A DNA stretch of 64,000 bases from Aldersonia sp. NBC_00410 (GTDB lineage Bacteria; Actinomycetota; Actinomycetes; Mycobacteriales; Mycobacteriaceae), in assembly GCF_026342035.1 (NCBI RefSeq), contig NZ_JAPENM010000002.1:62001-126000 (forward strand). Direction: 5' to 3'. The notes under the pieces were generated by a model. The model was given only the letters and a program-made list of their open reading frames with translations. It was not told the origin of the DNA and made no database searches. This document shows, piece after piece, positions 55,499 to 63,519 of this stretch. How positions within the stretch are numbered: the first letter of the stretch is position 1; the number at the start of each line of letters is the position of its first letter. The translations under genes were made by a program, and so were the position numbers.

Positions 55499-56146
55499 AT
55501 GGCCGCCCGGGGCGCTTTGATGGCGGGTATCGCCAAGCAGCTCGGCCATCCACGCGGTGTGGGTGGCCGGGTCGTTGGGCTCGCGCTCAATCGGGGCAAC
55601 CGCGCCTTCGTGAACGCGGCCGTGCAGGAATTACATGCCGACAACGATGCCGTGCTGGCCGATGTCGGATTCGGCGGCGGCGTAGGCCTGAGGTTGTTGC
55701 TCGACAGCGTCGGTTCCACGGGGCGGGTCCATGGTGTCGAGGTGTCGGACACGATGCTCACGCAGGCCGCAAGGCGCTATCGCCGCGACATCGCGGTGGG
55801 CCGGCTGACGTTGCACAACGGGTCGTTGACCCGGCTGCCGTTCGCCGATGGGGCCTTGACCGGCGCCCTGACCGTAAACACGATCTACTTCGTCCCCGGG
55901 CTGGGGGAAGCGTTCACCGAACTGGCCCGCGTGATCGCACCCTCGGGACGCCTCGTCGTCGGCGTGGCCGACCCCGAAGCGATGGCGAAGTTACCGTTCA
56001 CCAGCCACGGCTTCCGCCTTCGTCCCATACCCGAGGTGATCGACACGCTGCACAGTGCCGGCTTCACGGTGCAACACCGTCGGATCAATGACAGCAACGG
56101 TGCACCCCATCTGTTGATCTGCACGGCGGCACCAACCCAGGCTTAG
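55499..56146 (+). CDS. class I SAM-dependent methyltransferase
   Basis: 215 residues from the ATG at 55499; the frame is open to 55361, but the extra part begins in imperfect repeats of GATGGCCCGGT (about 55335-55385) and has no binding site, so the start is uncertain. Motif I is LADVGFGGGVGLRLLLD, with VHGVEVSDTMLTQAARRY as the acidic loop after strand 2, LPFADGALTGALTVNTIYFV, and a closing GFTVQHRRI. Substrate unknown; divergent from the secreted propeller gene. Confidence 0.75.
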   Translation: MAARGALMAGIAKQLGHPRGVGGRVVGLALNRGNRAFVNAAVQELHADNDAVLADVGFGGGVGLRLLLDSVGSTGRVHGVEVSDTMLTQAARRYRRDIAVGRLTLHNGSLTRLPFADGALTGALTVNTIYFVPGLGEAFTELARVIAPSGRLVVGVADPEAMAKLPFTSHGFRLRPIPEVIDTLHSAGFTVQHRRINDSNGAPHLLICTAAPTQA

Positions 56147-56339
56147 CACCGACAAAAACACAGTGGTTTCGTCGCCCGGCGATCCTGGGTGCACGCCGAC
56201 CAACCGTCGCAGTGAATTCAGGCATACGCGCAGCCCACCAAGTCGGGGGCGCCGTCAATGACTATGTGCTCGAAGACCGGCACGGCTGTGTGGGCACACC
56301 CGTGCCGGTAAACGGCGAGGGCAACGCCCCGCTGCGGCC

Positions 56340-56534
56340 GTGACCCGGTCCGTCGATGATTACCAGACGGCGTTGCCGGCCCAACAGCGTTGTCGACAAC
56401 TCGAGCGACGCGGAATCGACAAAGGGGGCTGTGCCACCACACCACTGGTGGAGCACTGCCTTCGACCTGAGCTGCCAACTCGCCACCCCCGGTCGCCAGC
56501 GCATCACATCCCACCAGCGATCAGGAGTCCCCAA
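56340..56534 (-). pseudogene. alpha/beta hydrolase N-terminal fragment
   Basis: LHQWCGGTAPFVDSASLELS and RRLVIIDGPGHGRSGA resemble the oxyanion-loop and DGPGHGxS strand of an alpha/beta hydrolase, in place of the usual HGxxG. It has neither the nucleophile elbow nor the rest; frame lost after about 56340. Confidence 0.45.
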
Positions 56535-56553
56535 TCACGCACGCCGACGAACG

Positions 56554-57687
56554 TCAGGGGCTGAATCTGCTCGCAGCCTCGTGTGGCGGGCAGGCGATCG
56601 GTTGCGGGCGCCAGCGCTTGATCACTCCGTATATCGACAAGGCGAGGGCGTCGGGACTCATTCGCACGGCGACGTCACGCGCCACAGCGAGCGGACGATT
56701 CGCCGGCATGACAACGGTCGACATGCGTCGCGAAATCCATTGCACGGCGTGTACTCGACGACGTCGCGCCTTGCTGTAGCCCCTCAGATCGTCGGCGTAG
56801 GCAGCGAGTGTGACCCCATCCTCGATCGCGAGGGCCGCACCCAGCCCCAGGTGTGGGCGCATGGCATGCGCGGCATCGCCGATCAACGCAACCTTGCCTC
56901 GTGTCAACGACTTCGGGGTCCGAATCTCGAGTAGCTCGTCTTCGATGATCCGGGCGGGATCGGCGTTCGCGACCAGTTGCGCCACCGGTTCGGGCCAATC
57001 GGCGAAATACTCGAGGCTACCGATCCCGCGTCGTGCACCCGCGAAGGCATAGGTGCGATCGCCCGCCGACGGGAGAATGCCGAACTCCCCTGCAATCCCC
57101 CACACCTGTCCGACGAAACCTAGCGGCGGTGCATCCACGATCCAGCGCCACGCAGACACCCCGGTCCGTTCCACGGTCCCCTCCCCGGGCCAGATCTGCT
57201 GGCGGACAACACTGTGCACACCGTCCGCGGCGACGACGAGGTCATAACAATCGACGCCGGCGTCGGTGACGATTTCGCCGCCGACACCCACCCCGGTGAC
57301 CCTGGTTCCGGTGCGCAGACACTCGCAGGGAATCGCGCGAGCCAACACATCGATCAGCTCGGCGCGGTGCACAATTGCCAGATCGCGGCCGCCCGCCAGA
57401 TCGCCACTTCTGCGCGACACCAAAGTCCGCCCGCGCAGATTCCTGATCGCGCCCGAACTGTAGCGAAGCGAGACCGCCCTCACCTGGTCGCCGACACCGA
57501 TTTCGTCGAGCGCCGCGAGCGCGTTGGGGAACAACACGACCGCGGCGCCCACTTCGGTGAACTCGGGCGCACGCTCGTACACCGTGACGGCCCACCCTGC
57601 CTTGCCGAGCGCGATCGCGGCCGTCAGCCCGCCGATTCCCCCGCCGACGATCCCCGCGCGTGGTCTTGCCGATCGAACTTGTTCCAT
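56554..57687 (-). CDS. FAD-dependent monooxygenase (salicylate hydroxylase-like)
   Basis: 377 residues; GGAGG 8 bases before the ATG. FAD site AGIVGGGIGGLTAAIALGKA (about 11-30), DG motif VVAADGVHSVVRQQI and GD motif KVALIGDAAHAMRPHLGLGA. Length and motifs fit the one-domain para-hydroxybenzoate/salicylate hydroxylase or kynurenine-like class A group. It lies 28 bp after the alpha/beta hydrolase gene on the same strand, so an operon is likely. Substrate unknown. Confidence 0.85.
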   Translation of the reverse strand: MEQVRSARPRAGIVGGGIGGLTAAIALGKAGWAVTVYERAPEFTEVGAAVVLFPNALAALDEIGVGDQVRAVSLRYSSGAIRNLRGRTLVSRRSGDLAGGRDLAIVHRAELIDVLARAIPCECLRTGTRVTGVGVGGEIVTDAGVDCYDLVVAADGVHSVVRQQIWPGEGTVERTGVSAWRWIVDAPPLGFVGQVWGIAGEFGILPSAGDRTYAFAGARRGIGSLEYFADWPEPVAQLVANADPARIIEDELLEIRTPKSLTRGKVALIGDAAHAMRPHLGLGAALAIEDGVTLAAYADDLRGYSKARRRRVHAVQWISRRMSTVVMPANRPLAVARDVAVRMSPDALALSIYGVIKRWRPQPIACPPHEAASRFSP

Positions 57688-57715
57688 TACCGGTGCCTCC
57701 CAGCCCCAGAGCGAT

Positions 57716-58552
57716 CTACTGCGCCGGCCCGAAGTGCCCGCGGATCGCGGTGATCAGCTGCTGCGGCTGGTCCTCGGCGATCAGCGTGTAACTGTCGGTG
57801 ATCTCGACGAATCGTGAGTGCGGAAAAGTGGCGGCGAGTCGACGACCGAGCGCGACCGGGAACATGCGGTCCTCGGTCGCCCACGCCACCGTGACGGGCT
57901 TGGTGAAGCCGGTGCTGCGTTGCGCGATGGCGAGCAACTCGGCACTGGGTGGAACACCGAGAACATATTTACGCAGGTCCCGGCGAATCTGTGGTTGCTC
58001 GGTGGCGGGCCGGAACCAGTCATCGACAATCGCGTCGGGGATCGGGCGCTTGCTCATCCACCCCCACGCGCCCGGCCCGCGCCGCCCCAACCGGGTGTTG
58101 AGCACAGCCATCGCCAGCCGAAGCCCGCCCGGAATCCGGCCGGCCAGCACGATGACACGGGCCGGCACCGGCGGATACACGTCGAACGCTTCGCACGACG
58201 TCAACACCAGCCCGGCCAGACGCGTGGTGTCGGAGGTGGCGACGAGCACCTGGGCACCGCCCCAATCGTTTTGGACGATGGTCACCGCCGCCAGGTCGAG
58301 GCGCTCGATGAACTCTGCGAGCAGCTTCGCGATACCGGTGAGGGAAAGATCGGCGTCGGGGTTCATCGGCAAGCGGTGCCCGCCCAGGGGCAAGGTCGGG
58401 CACACGCACCGGAAATCACGACCCAGATCATCGAGGATGTTCCGCCACGCTGTGCCGTTCATCAACAGACCGTGCACGAACACGAGCACCGGACCCTCAC
58501 CCCCGGTGTCGGTGTACTCGACCGGACCCGCACTCAACTGCACTTGCGCCAT
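57716..58552 (-). CDS. alpha/beta hydrolase, catalytic histidine apparently missing
   Basis: 278 residues. LVFVHGLLMNGTAWRNIL is the oxyanion loop, and TIVQNDWGGAQVLVA gives an Asp nucleophile as in haloalkane dehalogenases. The region where the catalytic His should be reads VEITDSYTLIAEDQPQQL instead of the usual GH-x-x-x-xDxP. A related variant occurs in mycobacterial and nocardial hydrolase-fold proteins (memory), so the protein may be a non-hydrolytic homologue. GGGGAG precedes the ATG. Upstream gene of the pair with the FAD monooxygenase. Confidence 0.8.
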   Translation of the reverse strand: MAQVQLSAGPVEYTDTGGEGPVLVFVHGLLMNGTAWRNILDDLGRDFRCVCPTLPLGGHRLPMNPDADLSLTGIAKLLAEFIERLDLAAVTIVQNDWGGAQVLVATSDTTRLAGLVLTSCEAFDVYPPVPARVIVLAGRIPGGLRLAMAVLNTRLGRRGPGAWGWMSKRPIPDAIVDDWFRPATEQPQIRRDLRKYVLGVPPSAELLAIAQRSTGFTKPVTVAWATEDRMFPVALGRRLAATFPHSRFVEITDSYTLIAEDQPQQLITAIRGHFGPAQ

Positions 58553-58731
58553 TGGCTCCCCTGTCTCAACGCACTACTACCGACCGTAGTACCAATGTCG
58601 GGGATTCGGAACACCCTGCCGCGTGGCCCACCCCATTTCGGGTGGCGTCGCCAACAGGTCGCCGGCATAGACCGGTTAGCGTGTGCTCACAGACCATGTG
58701 GATGAGCGTGAGCGTTTTCGAGGAGTGGGCT

Positions 58732-59412
58732 GTGTCGGTGACGGACATAACGGCGATATACAGCCCCGCCGTGTCGTGGTTCTATGACACGGTCGCGGCC
58801 GATGCAGTGCTCGACGCGGTGTCCGATGTCGTCGCAGACATTTGCACGGCCGTCGCTGACGGCGGTTCGGTGCTCGAAGTCGGTTGCGGTGGAGGGCAAT
58901 TCGCCCACCGACTGATCAGCCTGCATCCCGGGATAAGCGTGACCGGCATCGACCTATCAGCCGAACAGATCGCACGGGCGAACAAGCGCAGCACCGCCCT
59001 TCCCCTGAAGGATCGCCAGAGACTTCATTTCCAAACCGCCTCGGCACTGGACATCCCGTTCGCCGAGAACACCTTCGATGCGGTCGTCAGCATCGCCTCC
59101 ATCAAGCACTGGCCCGACCGCGAGAAGGGTGTCCACGAGATGGTCAGAGTCCTCAAAGACCGCGGCCGACTGCTCATCACGGAGACCGACCGCAGCTGCC
59201 ACCTCGACGACGCGCGCCGGTTCGCCCGCAGCGCACGTCTCCCAACGCCCCTACGCCTGCCCTATCTCTGGATGTTCCGCACCTACGTCGCCGGACAAGG
59301 CCTCGACCTCGACGACGCCCGCCGCGTCATCGCCGGCCAAGACCTTGTCGACACCGCCGTTCAGCGAGTCGCAGGTACGCCATTCCTCACAATCGCCGGA
59401 ACCAGACGCTAA
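58732..59412 (+). CDS. class I SAM-dependent methyltransferase
   Basis: 226 residues. The GTG at 58732, with GAGGAG 7 bases upstream, is preferred to upstream ATGs. Motif I SVLEVGCGGGQFAHRLIS, GIDLSAEQIARANKRS after strand 2, and FDAVVSIASIKHWPDREKGV then HEMVRVLKDRGRLLITETDR. A Methyltransf_11-type enzyme with unknown substrate. Divergent from the hydrolase-monooxygenase pair. Confidence 0.8.
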   Translation: MSVTDITAIYSPAVSWFYDTVAADAVLDAVSDVVADICTAVADGGSVLEVGCGGGQFAHRLISLHPGISVTGIDLSAEQIARANKRSTALPLKDRQRLHFQTASALDIPFAENTFDAVVSIASIKHWPDREKGVHEMVRVLKDRGRLLITETDRSCHLDDARRFARSARLPTPLRLPYLWMFRTYVAGQGLDLDDARRVIAGQDLVDTAVQRVAGTPFLTIAGTRR

Positions 59413-59524
59413 CGACAAACTGATCGACCCCGAATGTACGAACGAAGCTAAATACCCACAATCTGCAACGTACCGGTTTACCCGATCATCCCCGGTTTCA
59501 CCCGAGCTCCCCGGTTTCCCGAAC

Positions 59525-61021
59525 TCAGTCCGCGTGGCGCGGGACGAACGTTCCGTGTAATCCGAACGGCAGATGATGGCGCAGCTTGCCCGCATAGACG
59601 GGCCCCCGTTCGGGCGCTTGCGCGTCGAGGACGATCAACCGCGAGCGGTGCTCGTCGCGGTCGTACTCGACACTGAGTAGCCAGCCGTCGCCTTCGGGAG
59701 CCGATTCCGAGCGCGGCGCGAAGGCCGCTTCACTCACCGATCCGTAATTCGGTACCTCGTAGGTCGATTCGACGCCTCGATCGTGATCGAGAGTCGTGAT
59801 CCCGGCGTGCGAGAGCGAGCCGCTCGCGCTGTTGAGGTCGCTTTGCCCGGCGTGGACCACGTCGACGGTGTAGGAGTAGCGGTTGCGGCGCCCGGTGGCG
59901 CGGGGGTCGATCTGTGGCAATTCCGAAAAGCCGTCGGTGAGGTCTTCGCGCAGCACGCGCCCGGACTTCGTCACCCGCAACCGGGTGAGCGGGCCACCGA
60001 GGATCGGTCTGTCCGACAGGTATCGGTAGCCGGTGTGAAAGTAGTTCCACAATGTGTCGAAATCGGTGTTGTAGCGGACCAATTCGAGTACCGTGTCGTC
60101 GCCGTCGTCATAGCAATTGCCGATGTGGAAGTGCAGCTGCGCTTCGGTGAACGCGTGGATCCTGCGCCCGCCGTCGCGTGGGACCAGCACGATCTCGGTG
60201 CCCAGATCCGGGCGGAAGCCGATCGCGCTGCTGAGTGGTCGCGCGCCGGCGAAGACCGGGAGCATGCCGATCGGTGAGATGGCCATCGGCGAGATCGCGA
60301 AAGCGAGGTACTTGCTGGTGAGCCCGACGTCGTGGTTGAACCGGGGTGTCGGTGTGCGCCAGCTCGCAAGTTTGTGCAGTTTGCCGGTCGGATCGACGCG
60401 GTAGGCGACGATGCCGGGGGCGGGGAAAAACGTTGTGCCGAAGTTGAACAGTTCGCCGGTGCGCGGGTCGATCTTGGGGTGCGCGGAGAACGAGCCGAAT
60501 CCCTTGAGTTCACCGTTGAAGTCGTGAATACCGTCGGTGGCCAACGTTTCCGGGTCGATTGCGTGCGGGCGGCCGCCCTCCCACAAGGCGAGCAGCTTGC
60601 CCGCGTGCCAGACGACGTTGGTGTTGGCCTGATTCGACAGTGGCCAGCGCAGGGCGTTCGCCAGTATTCCCCCGTTGCCGCGCATCGTCCCGGTGCCGCG
60701 TCCCGCCGGACCTCGTGAGCGATTGCCACGCTGGTAGTGATTGGTGCGCACGTAGCGGTTGCGGAAACGGACCTCGCCCCCGTCGATGGTGAACATGGCC
60801 AGCATTCCGTCGCCGTCGAAGATGTGACCCATCGGCGAACCACCGGATTCCCAGCGTCCCATGCCGTTTCGGTACAGCGTGCCGCGCAGTTCGGCCGGTA
60901 GTTCGCCGAATTCGGTGTCCAGGATGTAGTCGTGCTCGGTGTGCAACGCCTCGAACTCGCGCAGTGGTGTTCCGGGCAGCATGGACTCCCCGCCGGCCGT
61001 CGCAGGAATCTCGATGCTCAA
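59525..61021 (-). CDS. carotenoid oxygenase (RPE65/CCD family)
   Basis: 498 residues from a TTG at 61021 (GAGGGAGGGG just upstream); the open frame further upstream is the antisense of tetR. The four iron-binding histidines of the family are visible: FSAHPKID, RFNHDVGLTSKY, QLHFHIGNCYDDGDD and, at the end, GLHGTFVP. Early LRGTLYRNGMGRWE and GHIFDGDGMLAMF are also typical. It cleaves a carotenoid, stilbene or lignin-type double bond with O2 and Fe(II). Divergent tetR gene shares the 61022-61084 intergenic region. The substrate cannot be predicted; bacterial members include lignostilbene dioxygenases. Confidence 0.9.
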   Translation of the reverse strand: MSIEIPATAGGESMLPGTPLREFEALHTEHDYILDTEFGELPAELRGTLYRNGMGRWESGGSPMGHIFDGDGMLAMFTIDGGEVRFRNRYVRTNHYQRGNRSRGPAGRGTGTMRGNGGILANALRWPLSNQANTNVVWHAGKLLALWEGGRPHAIDPETLATDGIHDFNGELKGFGSFSAHPKIDPRTGELFNFGTTFFPAPGIVAYRVDPTGKLHKLASWRTPTPRFNHDVGLTSKYLAFAISPMAISPIGMLPVFAGARPLSSAIGFRPDLGTEIVLVPRDGGRRIHAFTEAQLHFHIGNCYDDGDDTVLELVRYNTDFDTLWNYFHTGYRYLSDRPILGGPLTRLRVTKSGRVLREDLTDGFSELPQIDPRATGRRNRYSYTVDVVHAGQSDLNSASGSLSHAGITTLDHDRGVESTYEVPNYGSVSEAAFAPRSESAPEGDGWLLSVEYDRDEHRSRLIVLDAQAPERGPVYAGKLRHHLPFGLHGTFVPRHAD

Positions 61022-61038
61022 AATCGACCCCTCCCTCT

Positions 61039-61058
61039 TTGGTAACAACTGTTGCCAA
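61039..61058. promoter_or_regulatory. 20-bp imperfect palindrome, likely TetR operator
   Basis: TTGGTAACAACTGTTGCCAA; 16 of 20 bases are self-complementary. Lies between the divergent starts of the carotenoid oxygenase and TetR genes. Confidence 0.6.
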
Positions 61059-61084
61059 AGTATCGTCGGGCGGGTGGGAACGCA

Positions 61085-61750
61085 ATGGTCGCCGCGAAGT
61101 CGATCCGCATGAGCAGCGCCGAGGACGCCGCGCGGCAGCGCTACGCCGGTGTGCCGTTCGCGGACCGGAAGAACGCACGCCGCGAACGGCTGCTCGACGC
61201 TGCTCTTCACCTGCTCGACAGCGAGGGATTCGCGGCGGTCACGGTCCGCCGGGTGTGCCAGGAAGCCGGCCTGAACAACCGCTACTTCTACGAGAACTTC
61301 ACCGATATCGAGACACTGTTCGACGCCCTGGTCGACCGACTCGAGCAGGACCTGGGACACAACGTCGCAGAACTGGTGGCGAACCAGCCCCACGCGACCG
61401 TGGACCAGGCGATCGACATCCTCGTCTCAGCGTTCGTGGACGACCCACGCCTGCTGCAGATCCTGCACAGCCCCGCCGAGCCCACCATCGCCCGTCGCCG
61501 CAACGCGCTGCTACTGAGTTCCGTCGCCATTGCGCGCCCCTATCTTGAACGTGCCGCAGCCGAATTCGGCACCCCGGACCAGCACATGCTGGATACGGCG
61601 TGCTTCCTGCTCATCGGCGGCTGGTCCGACACCCTGTGGGCGTTCGCCGACGGCCAACTCGCAATCGAGCGAGCCGCCCTGGTCAACCACCTCGCTCGGC
61701 TCTTCACCGGCATCGCCCGCACCCTCGCCACCCACACACTCGAGTCCTGA
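61085..61750 (+). CDS. TetR-family transcriptional regulator
   Basis: 221 residues from the ATG at 61085 (a TTG at 61052 would overlap the palindrome). N-terminal helix-turn-helix: RRERLLDAALHLLDSEGFAA, VTVRRVCQEAGLNNRYFYEN and FTDIETLFDALVD. The C-terminal ligand domain follows. Divergent from the carotenoid oxygenase gene and separated by a 20-bp palindrome, so it most likely represses that gene and itself. Confidence 0.85.
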   Translation: MVAAKSIRMSSAEDAARQRYAGVPFADRKNARRERLLDAALHLLDSEGFAAVTVRRVCQEAGLNNRYFYENFTDIETLFDALVDRLEQDLGHNVAELVANQPHATVDQAIDILVSAFVDDPRLLQILHSPAEPTIARRRNALLLSSVAIARPYLERAAAEFGTPDQHMLDTACFLLIGGWSDTLWAFADGQLAIERAALVNHLARLFTGIARTLATHTLES

Positions 61751-61959
61751 CCCACCCGCCCCGCGGCACGTCCGGCCTTTCACCACCGCCGGCAGGCGCG
61801 GCGGCCATCACGCGACCCCGCCCTCCACTGACGCCCCTCGGCCATCACCGCGCCCGTCGTAGGCCGGGGGCGGCGGATGCGTCGCGGCGCTGGTGATCCC
61901 TTCAGGTTGAACCGTGCCGGGTTTGATACCGCTTCCTTCCTTTGAGGAGGATGCAGTTC
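61751..61959. other. IS left-end region
   Basis: Short GC-rich gap between tetR and the IS3 orfA remnant. The sequence TTTGAGGAGGATGCAGTTC just before orfA is its ribosome site; the IS end repeat is not clearly seen. Confidence 0.35.
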
Positions 61960-62225
61960 ATGCCCAACCCTTACCCGGCCGATCAGCGTGAGCGTGCGGT
62001 GAGGATGGTGCTCGATCACCTCGACGAGTACCCGTCCCCGTACGCGGCGTGCAAAGCCATCGGCCCCCAAGCTCGGCATCGGGGTGGAGTCGCTGCGCGT
62101 GTGGACGCGACAAGCCATGATCGACGCCGAGCAGATCCCCGGCGCCACGACCGCGGAACTACAGCGGATCAGGGAACTCGAACGCGAGAATCGAAACCTT
62201 AAGGAGGCCAACGAGATCCTGAAGG
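61960..62225 (+). pseudogene. IS3-family orfA remnant
   Basis: MPNPYPADQRERAVRMVLDH, then LDEYPSPYAACKAIGP, is an IS3 orfA. One frame later it continues VESLRVWTRQAMIDAEQIPG and LRELEREN-like RIRELERENRNLKEANEILK, the usual leucine-zipper end. The frameshift is near 62070. orfB is missing; the break at about 62228 joins antisense TPR sequence. Confidence 0.8.
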
Positions 62226-62234
62226 GAGGCCAGC

Positions 62235-62596
62235 GTGTCCGGGTGGTCGGGACCCAACACTTGCTCCGAGTCGGTCGGGGCGCAACGTCCGAGTTTGATC
62301 GCTCGGGTCAGGTCCGCAGCGGCAAGCAGTTGGCGCACGGCCCACGAACACATCTTCATCGCTCGGACGATGATGGCGGTATCCGCCGCACCCGCCGCGA
62401 CCGACCACAACGCCTCGACGTGCCCCACCAGATGATTTCCGAGGTCGCGCCGGCCCCACGCCTGCGACTCGTCGAAGAGCGTCGACTCCAGCACGGCCAG
62501 GGCATCGGTCAGCAGTCCGTCGAGTGACCCCTCTTCGGCAGCGCGTTCCCGCAGGCCTGACCACCTGATATGTAGGTCAAGTCTGTCGAGTGGCAT
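62235..62596 (-). pseudogene. TPR-repeat protein N-terminal fragment
   Basis: From MPLDRLDLHIRWSGLRERAA the frame has native composition and ends with LGPDHPDTLA, the start of a kinesin-light-chain-type TPR repeat of actinobacterial NB-ARC/TPR proteins. It then runs into the antisense of the IS3 remnant. The C-terminal bulk is missing. Confidence 0.5.
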
Positions 62597-62693
62597 GGTG
62601 AGGCGCCGCCGGGGAGCGACCCCGACGGCGCCTGGCTGCTTCCTCGGCGAGTCTGTGGTGAGCGTGTCGTTGGCACCGCGCGGTCAGACTGAT

Positions 62694-62747
62694 ATACGCG
62701 GATTAGACACCGCAGGAAGGGGTTTCGGCTGAACCGTATCCGCGTAT
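62694..62747. repeat. inverted repeat ATACGCGGAT...ATCCGCGTAT
   Basis: Perfect 10-bp arms at 62694-62703 and 62738-62747 with a 34-nt spacer, shortly before the 552-bp repeat. Could be a mobile-element end pair or a regulator site. Confidence 0.55.
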
Positions 62748-62873
62748 CTAGCATCGAGCGTCGACCGCGGGGTCTGCTCATAGGTGTTTCGCGGGTCGGC
62801 CATGCGCTGTCACCACGCCTCGGAAGGAAGCAGACAGGGTGGCGATCACTCGTTCATGACCGCCAGCGACCAG

Positions 62874-63425
62874 CCGGTAGCGGTGGAAGCAGCGGTCGTC
62901 AGGAATAGTCAAGATCTGTGGATCGGTATGCGGCTGACTCAGGAGCGTTCGTCTGTGCGGTGCGCGATCTGGAAGACGTTGCCGAACGGGTCGCGGACCA
63001 TGGCCCGTCTGTCGCCGTAGGGGGTGTTGAGCGGCGCTTCCATGCTCATTGCTCCGGCGGTGAGGGCTCGGTTATAGACCAGGTCCGCATCGTCGACGTA
63101 GACGTAGAGAAAAGCGGGGAACAGTTCGCGCTCGCCTGCCGGGGTCACCATGACAAGAGAGTCACCGATGCGCACTTCCGTCGGACGCCCGGCTTGCACC
63201 TGGCCGACAGCATCGAAGACCGCGCGCAGGAACTCGACCGCTGCTGCGGCGTCGCTCACGACCATGCGCGGCGTGACCGAGTGGAATTCCGGCGGTCGGT
63301 CGACCTTCATGCTGCGGCCTCCTGATCCTGTCCTTCGGGTCGTTCGACGATCGATTCGCATGATCCGGGGGTACCGGAAGTCTCTGCGAGATCGTTGCCC
63401 CGGCGAAAGGGCTCGGCGCGGGGTG
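62874..63425. repeat. 552-bp direct repeat, copy 2 (VOC gene)
   Basis: Same orientation as 75-626, two substitutions seen. With copy 1 it brackets 62.8 kb of the window. Confidence 0.95.
62939..63310 (-). CDS. VOC-family (glyoxalase/PhnB-like) protein, copy 2
   Basis: 123 residues, the same as 140-511 except Met for Leu in the middle (SME for SLE). Start at 63310 with AGGAGG 7 bases upstream. The DPFGNVFQIA motif and LYVYVDDAD strand show an intact VOC domain. Both copies are complete, so either could be expressed. Function unknown. Confidence 0.8.
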   Translation of the reverse strand: MKVDRPPEFHSVTPRMVVSDAAAAVEFLRAVFDAVGQVQAGRPTEVRIGDSLVMVTPAGERELFPAFLYVYVDDADLVYNRALTAGAMSMEAPLNTPYGDRRAMVRDPFGNVFQIAHRTDERS

Positions 63426-63519
63426 ATCCGATTGCGGCAAAATTCAATCACGCGGCCAGCACAGGAAAACTAGCCAAACGGCTATTGTCTCGCACCCTAA
63501 CCATGCGATCCTCTCAGAC

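Noticed and set aside
53530-56091. 853-codon open frame on the plus strand
   Set aside because: Antisense of the propeller and DUF305 genes, then out of frame with the methyltransferase; composition is unnatural.
62694-62747. Plasmid replication iterons or origin
   Set aside because: A single inverted repeat, no rep gene, no AT-rich unwinding region.
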